Assembly (NCBI GenBank): GCA_030649735.1
Contig: JAUSFL010000042.1
Location: 1 to 37,577 of the forward strand
DNA: 37,577 bases
Direction: 5' to 3'
Origin: Candidatus Iainarchaeum sp.
Lineage (GTDB): Archaea; Iainarchaeota; Iainarchaeia; Iainarchaeales; UBA10191
The notes below the pieces were generated by a model. The model was not told the origin of the DNA. It made no database searches and saw only the letters and a program-made list of their open reading frames with translations. Of the stretch, positions 12,298 to 20,064 are shown piece by piece (the stretch's first letter is position 1; every line of letters begins with the position of its first letter). The position numbers and the translations under genes were made by a program.

Positions 12298-13602
12298 ATG
12301 GAAAGGACAGACATCAGTAAAGCCGCAAAGAAAATAGGCCAAAAGGCATTGCTTAAAGGCTGGGTGCAAAAAGCAAGAAACCAAAGCAAGGTAAAATTTA
12401 TTATTTTGCGGGACAGCACTGGCACTATCCAAACAGTAGCAACTCCAGAACTCACGAAAAACTTTGAAGAATTCGGAAAAATTCCGGAAGAAAGCGCAAT
12501 CAGCATTCAAGGAATCATTAAAGCAGAAAAGCAAGCACCTAACGGAATAGAATTGCAGGCTGAAAGCTTTCAAATAATTTCAAAAGCCGCAGAATTGCCG
12601 ATTCCAGTAATTGAAAAGACTGGCTCTGAAACCCAATTGCCGAAACGATTGGACTGGCGAAGCATTGACTTGAGAAAGCCGGAAAACCAGGCAATTTTTA
12701 AAATACAGTCCGCATTGATTGAAGGCATGCAAGAGTGCTTGATTAAGGAAAATTTTCAGCAAGTTTTCACGCCTTGCCTTATGGGAGTTCCTTCAGAATC
12801 AGGCGCTGAACTGTTTGAAGTGAAATACTTTGAGAAAAAAGCCTTTTTGCGGCAAGACCCTCAATTGCACAGGCAATTGACAATTGCAGGCGGGATTGAA
12901 AGGCTTTACGACATTGGGCCAAGCTGGCGTGCAGAGCAATCGCACACTACAAAGCACTTGTGCGAGCACAGGACTTGCGCTGTAGAATTCGCATTCATTG
13001 AAAGCGAGCAGGACACAATGCGGGTTGAAGAGCAAGTGATAATTTCATCCTTAAAAAAAGTAAATGAAAAATGCAGTGAAGAATTAAAGCTCTTAAAGAT
13101 AGAGTTGAAAATTCCGAAAGCGCCGTTTCCAGAATTAAGGTTTCCTGAAATTTACGGCATTCTGGAAAGCAAGGGAAAAAGCATTCGCGGACAAGACTTG
13201 GATTCAGAGGCTGAAAAACTGCTTTGGGAATTCGTTCAGGAAAACTATGACAATGAATTTTATTTTTTCAACAGGTTTCCTTCAAAAATCAAGCCATTTT
13301 ATGTAATGCATGTTGACGAAGAGCCAGAGTTTGCAAGAAGCGTGGACTTGAACTGGAAAGGCCTTGAATTAAGCAGCGGCGGCCAAAGAGAACACCGTTA
13401 TGAAATCTTGATGAAGCAAGTTCAGGAATCAGGCCAAAACCCAAAAAGCCTTGAATGGTTCACTAAATTCTTCCAGTACGGAGTTCCAACACACGGCGGA
13501 TTCGCAATAGGAATTGAAAGACTGACAAAATCCTTGCTTAACTTGCCAAACATCAGGGAAGCAGTGCTGTTTCCCAGAGACACTGAAAGAATCACTCCGT
13601 AA
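12298..13602 (+). CDS. aspS: Aspartyl-tRNA synthetase, archaeal type, possibly non-discriminating
   Basis: About 434 residues from ATG 12298, preceded by GGAGGG at 12285-12290 with a 7-base spacer; the upstream in-frame TTG (12283) lies at the ribosome site itself. An N-terminal OB-fold anticodon domain (GWVQKARN, ~20-28) is followed by a class II catalytic domain with RSIDLRKPENQAIFKIQ, an FRAEQ-like SWRAEQSHTTKHL, SSGGQREHR and the motif 3 GFAIGIERL. SSGGQREHR marks AspRS rather than AsnRS. Archaeal discriminating AspRS carries Trp and Lys at two OB-fold positions (W26, K85 in Thermococcus); by alignment these are Gln24 and Pro81 here, and Pro is seen in non-discriminating enzymes. Such an enzyme also makes Asp-tRNA(Asn) for GatCAB. 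The leader region suggests expression control. Confidence 0.93.
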   Translation: MERTDISKAAKKIGQKALLKGWVQKARNQSKVKFIILRDSTGTIQTVATPELTKNFEEFGKIPEESAISIQGIIKAEKQAPNGIELQAESFQIISKAAELPIPVIEKTGSETQLPKRLDWRSIDLRKPENQAIFKIQSALIEGMQECLIKENFQQVFTPCLMGVPSESGAELFEVKYFEKKAFLRQDPQLHRQLTIAGGIERLYDIGPSWRAEQSHTTKHLCEHRTCAVEFAFIESEQDTMRVEEQVIISSLKKVNEKCSEELKLLKIELKIPKAPFPELRFPEIYGILESKGKSIRGQDLDSEAEKLLWEFVQENYDNEFYFFNRFPSKIKPFYVMHVDEEPEFARSVDLNWKGLELSSGGQREHRYEILMKQVQESGQNPKSLEWFTKFFQYGVPTHGGFAIGIERLTKSLLNLPNIREAVLFPRDTERITP

Positions 13603-13616
13603 AAGAAAGTTACAGC

Positions 13617-13970
13617 CTAATCATCAGCCAGAGGCTGGCTTTCAAGGCCTTTGTAGAATTCAAACTTTTTTCCTTTCCTTTCAGCCTTGCTTTTAACATC
13701 CAATTCAACAAAAGTCGCATTATACAACGGGCCTTCCATTTGATGCGGCCCCCAGGCCAAATAGTATTTTATCTTCACAATACTTTTGCCTTCTTTTTCA
13801 GGAATTATTTCTGCCCTGCCTTTGTTCTTATCCAAATTTACTCTGGCATTTTCCGCAGACATTACTTCAACAGGCGAGTCTTTTCCAAGCTTGCCTAGCT
13901 CAATTGTGACTTTTTCACCGGCAAAGCAAACCCCGTTTTTTCTTACAATGATTGGAAGTCCTGCGCCCAC
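13617..13970 (-). CDS. Hypothetical small protein downstream of the UMP-kinase-like gene
   Basis: A 117-residue protein, mostly beta-strand in character (GEKVTIELGKLG, GRAEIIPEKEG, IVKIKYYLAWG, ATFVELDVKS), resembling a single immunoglobulin-like or beta-sandwich domain, with one Cys. No signal peptide or membrane segment is evident. It starts 8 bases after the stop of the UMP-kinase-like gene and is likely in the same operon. It faces aspS convergently with only 14 bases between their stops. No family is recognised. Confidence 0.65.
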   Translation of the reverse strand: MGAGLPIIVRKNGVCFAGEKVTIELGKLGKDSPVEVMSAENARVNLDKNKGRAEIIPEKEGKSIVKIKYYLAWGPHQMEGPLYNATFVELDVKSKAERKGKKFEFYKGLESQPLADD

Positions 13971-13978
13971 AAAATCGC

Positions 13979-14758
13979 CTATTCTATCCTGGTTCCTTCA
14001 AACTCTCCGCCATTAAGCGCTGACTCAAGGTTTGTCAAGTCATTTGCTTTCAAGACCATTGCCTTAATGCTGCTGCGCTTCAGCACTTGCGCTGAAAAAG
14101 TGTCAAACACTGCTTCTCCTTCAGACTCTAGGCTCATTCCAAGGCTTAACTGCAATAATTCGTCAAAAGAAACGCTCTTCAAAAGCCTTGATTTTTTTCC
14201 ACTGCTTGAAAGAATTCCTTTAACGTCTGTGAGATTGATTAAAGTGCCTCCTAGATATTCTGCGGCTAAGGCTGCGGTTCCTTCAGCGCTGATTCCAGAG
14301 ACGTGGGGAACCATTATTGGAATCCTGCCAGAATCAAGAACGCTGACTGCTTCGGAAAACTCGCTTATTATTTTAGGATGCGCAGCATCCAATGCCTGTG
14401 AAAGCAGCAATGCATTTGCTTTAGAGAATTGCAGGCCTAATTCATCCAAAGCTGTTTTGGAAGCATTGAATTGCTTTGCAGTTTCAATAAAATCGCGGGC
14501 AATGCTTCCTTTTCCGACAACTAGAACAAATCGCAATCCTTGAGAGTGCAATTGGCTGATTTTTGCTGAAAAATCCCTGACAAACTTTTCATCCAGGCCT
14601 TCATTCACTATGGCTTTTCCAGAAACTGAAACAACAAACAATTGCCCATTAGAGCTTGAACTGCTTTGGTAATTTGCGCCAGAGCTCTTGTTCTCAATCT
14701 CATGCTCTCTGATGACTGTGTCCATCGAGCTTGGCTCGTCAAACATGCTGCCGAACAT
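13979..14758 (-). CDS. Divergent UMP-kinase-like amino-acid-kinase family protein
   Basis: A 259-residue protein with the overall plan of archaeal UMP kinase: LVVGKGSIARDFIETAKQF (~79-97), LDELGLQFSKANALLLSQAL, RIPIMVPHVSGIS, LAAEYLGGTLINLTDVKGI (~164-182) and a C-terminus GTRIE. Archaeal PyrH converts UMP to UDP. Several conserved sites are altered: the N-terminal glycine loop (GGS) is SGK at 46-48, the GGG before the first helix is GKG, and GHTTDAVAA in the UMP site reads GISAEGTAA (155-163). It also has a Ser-rich N-terminal extension of about 38 residues (ATG alternatives at codons 5 and 12). It may be a working but divergent kinase or a regulatory homologue. The promoter is divergent from prf1. 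Confidence 0.65.
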   Translation of the reverse strand: MFGSMFDEPSSMDTVIREHEIENKSSGANYQSSSSSNGQLFVVSVSGKAIVNEGLDEKFVRDFSAKISQLHSQGLRFVLVVGKGSIARDFIETAKQFNASKTALDELGLQFSKANALLLSQALDAAHPKIISEFSEAVSVLDSGRIPIMVPHVSGISAEGTAALAAEYLGGTLINLTDVKGILSSSGKKSRLLKSVSFDELLQLSLGMSLESEGEAVFDTFSAQVLKRSSIKAMVLKANDLTNLESALNGGEFEGTRIE

Positions 14759-14782
14759 TCAAAACACTCCATTTACCCTTTG

Positions 14783-14791
14783 TTTTAAAAA
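14783..14791. promoter_or_regulatory. Near-palindromic TATA element between the UMP-kinase-like gene and prf1
   Basis: TTTTAAAAA is centred about 28 bases from the minus-strand ATG at 14758, a good leaderless distance. It could also direct plus-strand transcription starting near 14813, just before a nine-codon ORF. A second AT-rich box, GTATTTATT (14802-14810), is a candidate for prf1. Confidence 0.4.
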
Positions 14792-14855
14792 GCACTTTGG
14801 AGTATTTATTCATTACTTATGACTGATTTCTCTCTAGTTGAGAATTAGCTTTTCA

Positions 14856-14878
14856 CTCCCAGTTCGGGAGCTTTTTTT
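14856..14878 (+). terminator. Terminator-like hairpin inside the prf1 leader
   Basis: CTCCC (14856-14860), loop AGTTC, GGGAG (14866-14870), then C and seven T (14872-14878). It has the form of an intrinsic terminator but no plus-strand gene lies upstream of it; prf1 starts 12 bases later, so it may act as an attenuator. Confidence 0.45.
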
Positions 14879-14890
14879 AGGGATGATTTT

Positions 14891-16141
14891 ATGGTAAAGA
14901 ACGAGCTTGCGGAAGACTTTGAGGCTGAAATGTCAGTCTTCAAGAAAAAGCTAAAATTCTTTAAAGAATTCAAGGGAAAAGGCACAGAACTCATTAGCCT
15001 GTATGTTCCGGCAACTGCAGACCGCGGTTCAGTAATGGGGCAAATAACTGAAGAAACCAGCCAAAGCTCCAACATAAAGTCACAGCTCACTCGAAAGAAT
15101 GTTCAAGGCGCTTTGCGCAAGATTGGAAACTTCTTAAAGCAAATAAACTTCAGGATTCCAGAAAATGGAATTGTCGTTTTTTGCGGCAATGTTTCAGAAA
15201 GAGAAGGAGTTTCAGACATAAAGCTTTTCACTGTAAAGCCAATTCAAAAACTGAAGACAAAGCTTTACTGGTGCGATTCAAGATTTCACTTGGACCCATT
15301 AGAGGAAATGGTAAAACCCAATGAATACTACGCGATTTTGGTTGTCGACAAGCGAGAGGCAACAATTGCATTATTGATCGGAAAAAAATACGAAATTCAA
15401 GGCCATTTCACTTCAAATGTTGCTGGCAAAATAAAGGCCGGTGGCCAAAGTGCAGGCCGTTTTGAGCAATTAAGGGTTGAGGCTGAAAAAGAGTTTTTTG
15501 GAAGGATTTCCGAAAGAATGAACTCTATTCTTCTGCAGCATGGAGACAAGGTAAAAGGGCTAATAATTGCAGGACCGGGAATTACAAAAAACGAGTTTTT
15601 GGAGAGAGAAATGCTTGATTACAGATTGAAGCAAAAAATCATGGGCAGCATTGACACTTCATACACTGACGAGTCTGGAATTCGCGAAGTAATGCAGCAA
15701 AGCGATTCGCTGTTAAAAGATGCCGAAGTCACTAAAGAAAGGCAAATAATGAACAAGTTCATGGAAGAAATAGCAAAAGACGGCCTTGTCACTTACGGAG
15801 AGAAAGAAGTAATGCAGGCAATCGAATCGCGAAAGGCAAAAACAGTAATGGTCAGCGAAGGACTTGGGTGGGACGCAGTCAAGATTGAATGCGAAGCATG
15901 CGGGAATGTTGAAGACTTTGTAATCAAAGACCCTGCAACTTTCAAGTCTAAAGAATTGAAGTGCTCAAAGTGCGATTCTTCAAAGGTCGAAGAGCTTGAA
16001 GAAATTGACTATATTGACTTGATTATTGAAAAAGCCCATGCTGTAGGCGCTGATGTAAAAGTCTTAAGCACTGACACTCCGGAAGGCGAGCAATTCCTCA
16101 AAAGCTTCGGTGGATTAGGCGCTTTCTTAAGGTACAAGTGA
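14891..16141 (+). CDS. prf1: Peptide chain release factor aRF1
   Basis: A 416-residue archaeal class 1 release factor that reads all three stop codons and triggers peptide release. The stop-codon recognition motif NIKS is at 61-64, and the catalytic GGQ at 184-186 within AGGQSAGRFEQLR. The C-terminal domain carries a four-cysteine zinc ribbon (CEAC ... CSKC, ~335-360) and ends GLGAFLRYK as typical. The start is supported by GGGATGA just upstream. A leader of about 60-75 bases holds a terminator-like hairpin and a possible nine-codon ORF ending in TAG. It is followed 16 bases later by a methyltransferase gene, then truD and aroB on the same strand. Confidence 0.95.
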   Translation: MVKNELAEDFEAEMSVFKKKLKFFKEFKGKGTELISLYVPATADRGSVMGQITEETSQSSNIKSQLTRKNVQGALRKIGNFLKQINFRIPENGIVVFCGNVSEREGVSDIKLFTVKPIQKLKTKLYWCDSRFHLDPLEEMVKPNEYYAILVVDKREATIALLIGKKYEIQGHFTSNVAGKIKAGGQSAGRFEQLRVEAEKEFFGRISERMNSILLQHGDKVKGLIIAGPGITKNEFLEREMLDYRLKQKIMGSIDTSYTDESGIREVMQQSDSLLKDAEVTKERQIMNKFMEEIAKDGLVTYGEKEVMQAIESRKAKTVMVSEGLGWDAVKIECEACGNVEDFVIKDPATFKSKELKCSKCDSSKVEELEEIDYIDLIIEKAHAVGADVKVLSTDTPEGEQFLKSFGGLGAFLRYK

Positions 16142-16157
16142 ATTTTGAGAAGCAATT

Positions 16158-16973
16158 ATGAAAACCAAAAGCAAATCAATGGCCAGAGAAAACTTGGCTC
16201 ACGACAGTAAAGTTCTCGGGAAAAAGTGGAATAATACATACAACAAATATTTTGGCAGCAAAAAGAACATGCTTTCATTTGTAAAACAAGTAATTCCCTA
16301 CACTTTGAAAATGAGCAAAGTGCAAGTATTGTACGCTTGCTCTGGACCTGGCTTTCTTGGAGAAGAATTACTTAATGAATTGGAAAAAAAGAGAATCCGG
16401 GCAGATTTAGTTTTGCTTGACATTTCAAAAGAACACTTGAGCCAAAACAAAAACCAGAAAACTAGAAAGATTTGCGCAGACCTTCTGAAAGCAAAAATTG
16501 AAGGAAAATTTGACATTATCATAATGCGAAGCTCCTTGGATTATTTTTGGACTGAAAAAACCCAGATTCAGGCATTAAAAAAACTGGAAAAAATGCTTAA
16601 GCCAACCGGAGTTTTCTTCAACCAAGCGGCGTCAATGCCCACTTTAATGCAAAGAAACCTTGCCGACAAAATCTATTCTTCAAATGAAAAAATGGGAAAA
16701 AGGCATTTTCAATGCCCTGCAGACATTGCTAAAATATGCCTTGCTGGCGGGTTTTCAAAAATAAAAAAAATCGGGAACGCTCCAGAATTGATTGTCACGG
16801 AAAAAGAGCACATTGAAAGGTATTCAACAAGCAAAAAAAATATTGCAAAAATTCAAGGAATCATTAACAAGATTCCAGCGGAAAAAAGGCCAAACATTAA
16901 ATTAACAAAAACAGGCTATTCTTTGAAATTCATTTTTCCAATTTATGCAGCCAAAGCAACAGGGCGGTTTTAA
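16158..16973 (+). CDS. Class I SAM-dependent methyltransferase, unknown substrate
   Basis: A 271-residue protein with a Rossmann-type SAM domain: a motif I-like VLYACSGPGFLGEELL (~58-73), an acidic end of the second strand in LVLLDIS, and FDIIIMRSSLDYF as a motif IV region, followed by a helix and VFFNQAAS. The layout resembles small-molecule or protein methyltransferases of the ubiE-like kind, but no substrate-specific motif is seen. The N- and C-terminal extensions are basic. Its last base overlaps the ATG of truD, so it is in one operon with prf1 and truD. Methylation of RNA or a translation factor is possible by context only. Confidence 0.75.
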   Translation: MKTKSKSMARENLAHDSKVLGKKWNNTYNKYFGSKKNMLSFVKQVIPYTLKMSKVQVLYACSGPGFLGEELLNELEKKRIRADLVLLDISKEHLSQNKNQKTRKICADLLKAKIEGKFDIIIMRSSLDYFWTEKTQIQALKKLEKMLKPTGVFFNQAASMPTLMQRNLADKIYSSNEKMGKRHFQCPADIAKICLAGGFSKIKKIGNAPELIVTEKEHIERYSTSKKNIAKIQGIINKIPAEKRPNIKLTKTGYSLKFIFPIYAAKATGRF

Positions 16974-18232
16974 TGCATTCAACAAAATGCATTGGAATTG
17001 GCGGCAGGATAAAGCAGAGAATTTCAGACTTTCAAGTTGAAGAAATCACGACTGAAGGAAAAGTTTGCGAAATCAAGGCTTTCGGGCCTGATGGAAAAAT
17101 TGCCGGCTTTACTGAAGGCTTGATTGAAATTCCCGCAAACCCTGAAGGAAAGGAATTTTTGATTTGCGAGCTTGAAAAATTCAATTACGACCTTAACATG
17201 GCAATCCGCTTTGTCTCTCACTACTTGCAGTTTTCCCGCACTCGCATTGGCTATGCCGGCCTGAAGGACAAGCGGGGAATCACTTGCCAGAAAATCAGCA
17301 TTTGGAAGCCTGATTTGCAAAAGCTTGCGAATTTCAAGAGCAAATTCATTGAACTGCGGCCTTTAGAATGGTCTAATGAAAGAATGGAAATTGGAAAATT
17401 AAAAGCCAACAAGTTCAAAATCACTGTAAGAAACATTGAGCTTCAAGAGCCAAAATTGAAAGAAAGGATTCTGGATTTTCAAAAGGAAATTGAAAAGAAT
17501 GGAATTGCGAATTTTTTCGGAGAGCAAAGGTTTGGCGGAGTACGCCAAGTCACTCATTTGGTTGGAAGGGAAATCTTGCGCGGCGACTTGAAAAGCGCAG
17601 TAATGCTTTACTTAGGCTCTGACAATGGTAGAGAAAATGAGGAAACAAGCAAAGCAAGGGCATTGGCTAAAGCCGGAAAATTTGCGGAATCGCTGGCGGC
17701 ATTCCCGCGAGAATACAGGTTTGAAAAGTCCATGCTCAATCACTTGGTGAAAAACCCTAATGATTTCGCGAACGCGATTGGAAAACTCCCGAAAGCAATG
17801 CGTTTTCTTTTCACTCATGCCTTCCAGTCTTTCCTGTACAACAATATTATTGAAGAACGCTTGAAGCAAGGCTTTAGCCTTGGGGAAATTGAAGGCGACT
17901 TGAAAGACCCTGAAGGAAATGTTTTGATTCCACTAATTGGCTTTGAAAGCGTTTTGCCTTCAGGAAAGTCTGGTGAAATAGTCCAAAAAATCCTTGACTC
18001 CGAAAACGTGAAAAAGGAAGACTTTAAAGTCAAGCAAATGCCTGAGCTTTCTTCCAAAGGCGCTGCAAAAAAGCTGAAGCTTGATGTTTCTGATTTTAAA
18101 GTTTTGGAAATTGCGATTGACGAATTCAATGAGGGAAAACTAAAGGCAACGATTGCCTTTGAGCTGGAAAAAGGCAATTATGCGACTACTGTACTAGGCG
18201 AATTATTAAAGCAATCTTCTGAAAAAGTTTAG
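16973..18232 (+). CDS. truD: tRNA pseudouridine(13) synthase TruD
   Basis: A 419-residue TruD-family protein that isomerises U13 of tRNA. It has the catalytic signature YAGLKDKRGITCQ with Asp99, the FFGEQRFGG motif (~180-190), and FTHAFQSFLYNNII (~280-293). A long central insertion typical of archaeal and eukaryotic TruD/Pus7 is present. The start ATG overlaps the end of the preceding methyltransferase gene by one base; a second ATG-containing repeat of sequence near the start (MHSTKC) leaves the exact start fairly clear. It lies 16 bases before aroB. Activity is well supported by the intact motifs. Confidence 0.93.
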   Translation: MHSTKCIGIGGRIKQRISDFQVEEITTEGKVCEIKAFGPDGKIAGFTEGLIEIPANPEGKEFLICELEKFNYDLNMAIRFVSHYLQFSRTRIGYAGLKDKRGITCQKISIWKPDLQKLANFKSKFIELRPLEWSNERMEIGKLKANKFKITVRNIELQEPKLKERILDFQKEIEKNGIANFFGEQRFGGVRQVTHLVGREILRGDLKSAVMLYLGSDNGRENEETSKARALAKAGKFAESLAAFPREYRFEKSMLNHLVKNPNDFANAIGKLPKAMRFLFTHAFQSFLYNNIIEERLKQGFSLGEIEGDLKDPEGNVLIPLIGFESVLPSGKSGEIVQKILDSENVKKEDFKVKQMPELSSKGAAKKLKLDVSDFKVLEIAIDEFNEGKLKATIAFELEKGNYATTVLGELLKQSSEKV

Positions 18233-18248
18233 TACTCAAGGTGTTTGT

Positions 18249-19346
18249 TTGAAAGTCAAGGTAGAATTGCGCAAAAAAATCGACGAAAGCTATGACGTCA
18301 TTATTGAAGACGGCAAGTCCAAAATGCTTGCAAAGGAAATAATAAAAGGCGGTTTTGGGCGCAAATATTTCATAATAACAGACTCTAATGTCGAGAGAAT
18401 AATCGGGAAAAGACTGCTGGCCCAATTTGCCAAGGAAAAAACAATTGCAGAAATGGTTTCGTTTCCAGCTGGAGAAAAAAGCAAAAACATGCAGACTGTC
18501 TCGCGCCTTGCTGAAAAAATGCTGCTCTTGGGTTTTGACAGGAAAGACTGCATTATTGCGTTAGGTGGGGGAGTTACAGGCGATGTTGCAGGATTTACTG
18601 CTTCAATCTACATGCGCGGGATAAATTTCGTTCAGGTTCCAACAACATTGCTTGCAATGGTTGATTCCAGCATTGGCGGAAAAACTGGCGTTGACTCCGC
18701 ATTGTCAAAAAACTCCATTGGCTCTTTCAAGCAGCCGAAAAAAGTTTACGCCTGCGTTGAGTTCTTGCAAAGCCTGCCGAAGAAAGAATTGATTAATGGA
18801 ATGAGCGAGGTTGTAAAACACGCCGTCATTACTGACAAGGGGCTTTTCAAGTTCATTGAAAGCAACCGCGAAAAAATCCTCGCGTTAGACAGCAAAACAA
18901 TGGCTTTTTTAGTCAAGAGAAGCTGCGAGATTAAAGGAAATGTTGTTGAAAAAGACGAAAGGGAGGAAAACTTGAGAAAAATCCTCAATTACGGGCACAC
19001 AATTGGGCATGCAATTGAAAACCTGGGAAATTATTCAAGACTGGCCCACGGAGAGGCTGTTTCTATCGGAATGATTGCAGAAGCCAAAATTTCTAAAGCT
19101 TTAGGCTTGATGAATGAAGCAGAAATTGAAAGAATCAGAAAGTTGCTGGGAAAAATTGGCTTGCCTGCAAAACTGCCAAATTATGGGCTCAAAAAAATCA
19201 TTGAAAAAACCCATTCTGACAAGAAAGCAATCGGCAGCCAGGTTTTTTATGCCTTGCCTGAAAGAATTGGAAAAATGCACTCGGTTAATGGAAGGTTTGC
19301 AATTCCAGTGCAGGATTCAACTGTTCTAAAGGCACTTGCTCATTGA
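18249..19346 (+). CDS. aroB: 3-dehydroquinate synthase (AroB)
   Basis: A 365-residue enzyme of the bacterial AroB type, which turns DAHP into 3-dehydroquinate, step 2 of the shikimate pathway, using NAD and zinc. Motifs: FPAGEKSKN (72-80), GGGVTGDVAGF (106-116), VPTTLLAMVDSSIGGKTGVD (130-149) and LNYGHTIGHAIE, which carries a metal-binding His. The start is TTG at 18249, preceded by AAGGTG at 18238-18243; the first residues (KVKVELRK) match an N-terminal strand. Many archaea use the unrelated AroB' with aminoketo precursors, so the classical enzyme is notable. No other aro gene is nearby. Confidence 0.93.
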   Translation: MKVKVELRKKIDESYDVIIEDGKSKMLAKEIIKGGFGRKYFIITDSNVERIIGKRLLAQFAKEKTIAEMVSFPAGEKSKNMQTVSRLAEKMLLLGFDRKDCIIALGGGVTGDVAGFTASIYMRGINFVQVPTTLLAMVDSSIGGKTGVDSALSKNSIGSFKQPKKVYACVEFLQSLPKKELINGMSEVVKHAVITDKGLFKFIESNREKILALDSKTMAFLVKRSCEIKGNVVEKDEREENLRKILNYGHTIGHAIENLGNYSRLAHGEAVSIGMIAEAKISKALGLMNEAEIERIRKLLGKIGLPAKLPNYGLKKIIEKTHSDKKAIGSQVFYALPERIGKMHSVNGRFAIPVQDSTVLKALAH

Positions 19347-19433
19347 ATGACAACTGTCCTTACAGAATTAATGAAGCTTTAAGCCAAAAGATTGAGCAAT
19401 TATTAAACCTTTTTCTAGAAAATTGGTTAAGTT

Positions 19434-20021
19434 ATGGCTTTTGAAAAGGATTTGGAGCTTGCCTTTGAAATCGGCAACTTGCGCTTGATTCAGCGTTCTT
19501 GGACGCGCTTTCTAATGCCTAACTGCGCGAATCTTGCAGACCACCATTTGAGAGTCATTTGGATTTCTTTGATTCTTGCAAAAATGGAAGGCGTGAAAGA
19601 CATTGAAAAAATAATGAAAATGGCCTTGGTGCATGACTTGGATGAGTCAAGGAGCGTTGACGTTGATTATGTTTCAAGGCAGTTTGCTGAAAGGAAAAGC
19701 GAAAAGGCAATCGCTGAAACCTTGAAAGGCAGTTCTTTGGAAGAATTCATTGAAGTGTGGAAAGAGTATTCTGCAAAGGAAAGCATTGAGGCAAAAATTG
19801 TCAAGGATGCTGATATTTTGGACGTTGACATTGAATTGCAAGAGTTTGAAGCAATGGGAAGCCGCATTAAGAAAGACTGGAAAGAGCACAGGAAAGCCCA
19901 GGCTGAAAAGTTATTCACAGAATCAGCGAAAAAACTCTGGCTTGAATTACAGAATTCCAATCCTCATGCCTGGCACTTGAATGCAAGCAATCGCTTGACT
20001 GCTGGGGACTGGAAAAAATAG
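19434..20021 (+). CDS. HD-domain phosphohydrolase (YfbR/HDDC2-like)
   Basis: A 195-residue HD-superfamily protein. The metal-binding residues are seen in order: His in LADHHLRVIW (~34-43), His-Asp in ALVHDLDESR (~63-72) and Asp in VKDADILDVD (~122-131). This arrangement is that of the COG1896 group, which includes dNMP 5'-nucleotidases. The exact nucleotide is not predictable. A TATA-like TATTAAA at 19401-19407 precedes the ATG by about 30 bases. It stands alone between aroB and the envelope genes. Confidence 0.85.
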   Translation: MAFEKDLELAFEIGNLRLIQRSWTRFLMPNCANLADHHLRVIWISLILAKMEGVKDIEKIMKMALVHDLDESRSVDVDYVSRQFAERKSEKAIAETLKGSSLEEFIEVWKEYSAKESIEAKIVKDADILDVDIELQEFEAMGSRIKKDWKEHRKAQAEKLFTESAKKLWLELQNSNPHAWHLNASNRLTAGDWKK

Positions 20022-20064
20022 CGAATGCTTTTTATTTTAGAACTCTCTAATTTTTCTGAAATTT

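Noticed and set aside
12298-13602. Asparaginyl-tRNA synthetase as an alternative identity
   Set aside because: The SSGGQREHR segment and the absence of an AsnRS-type GGSQRE motif point to AspRS.
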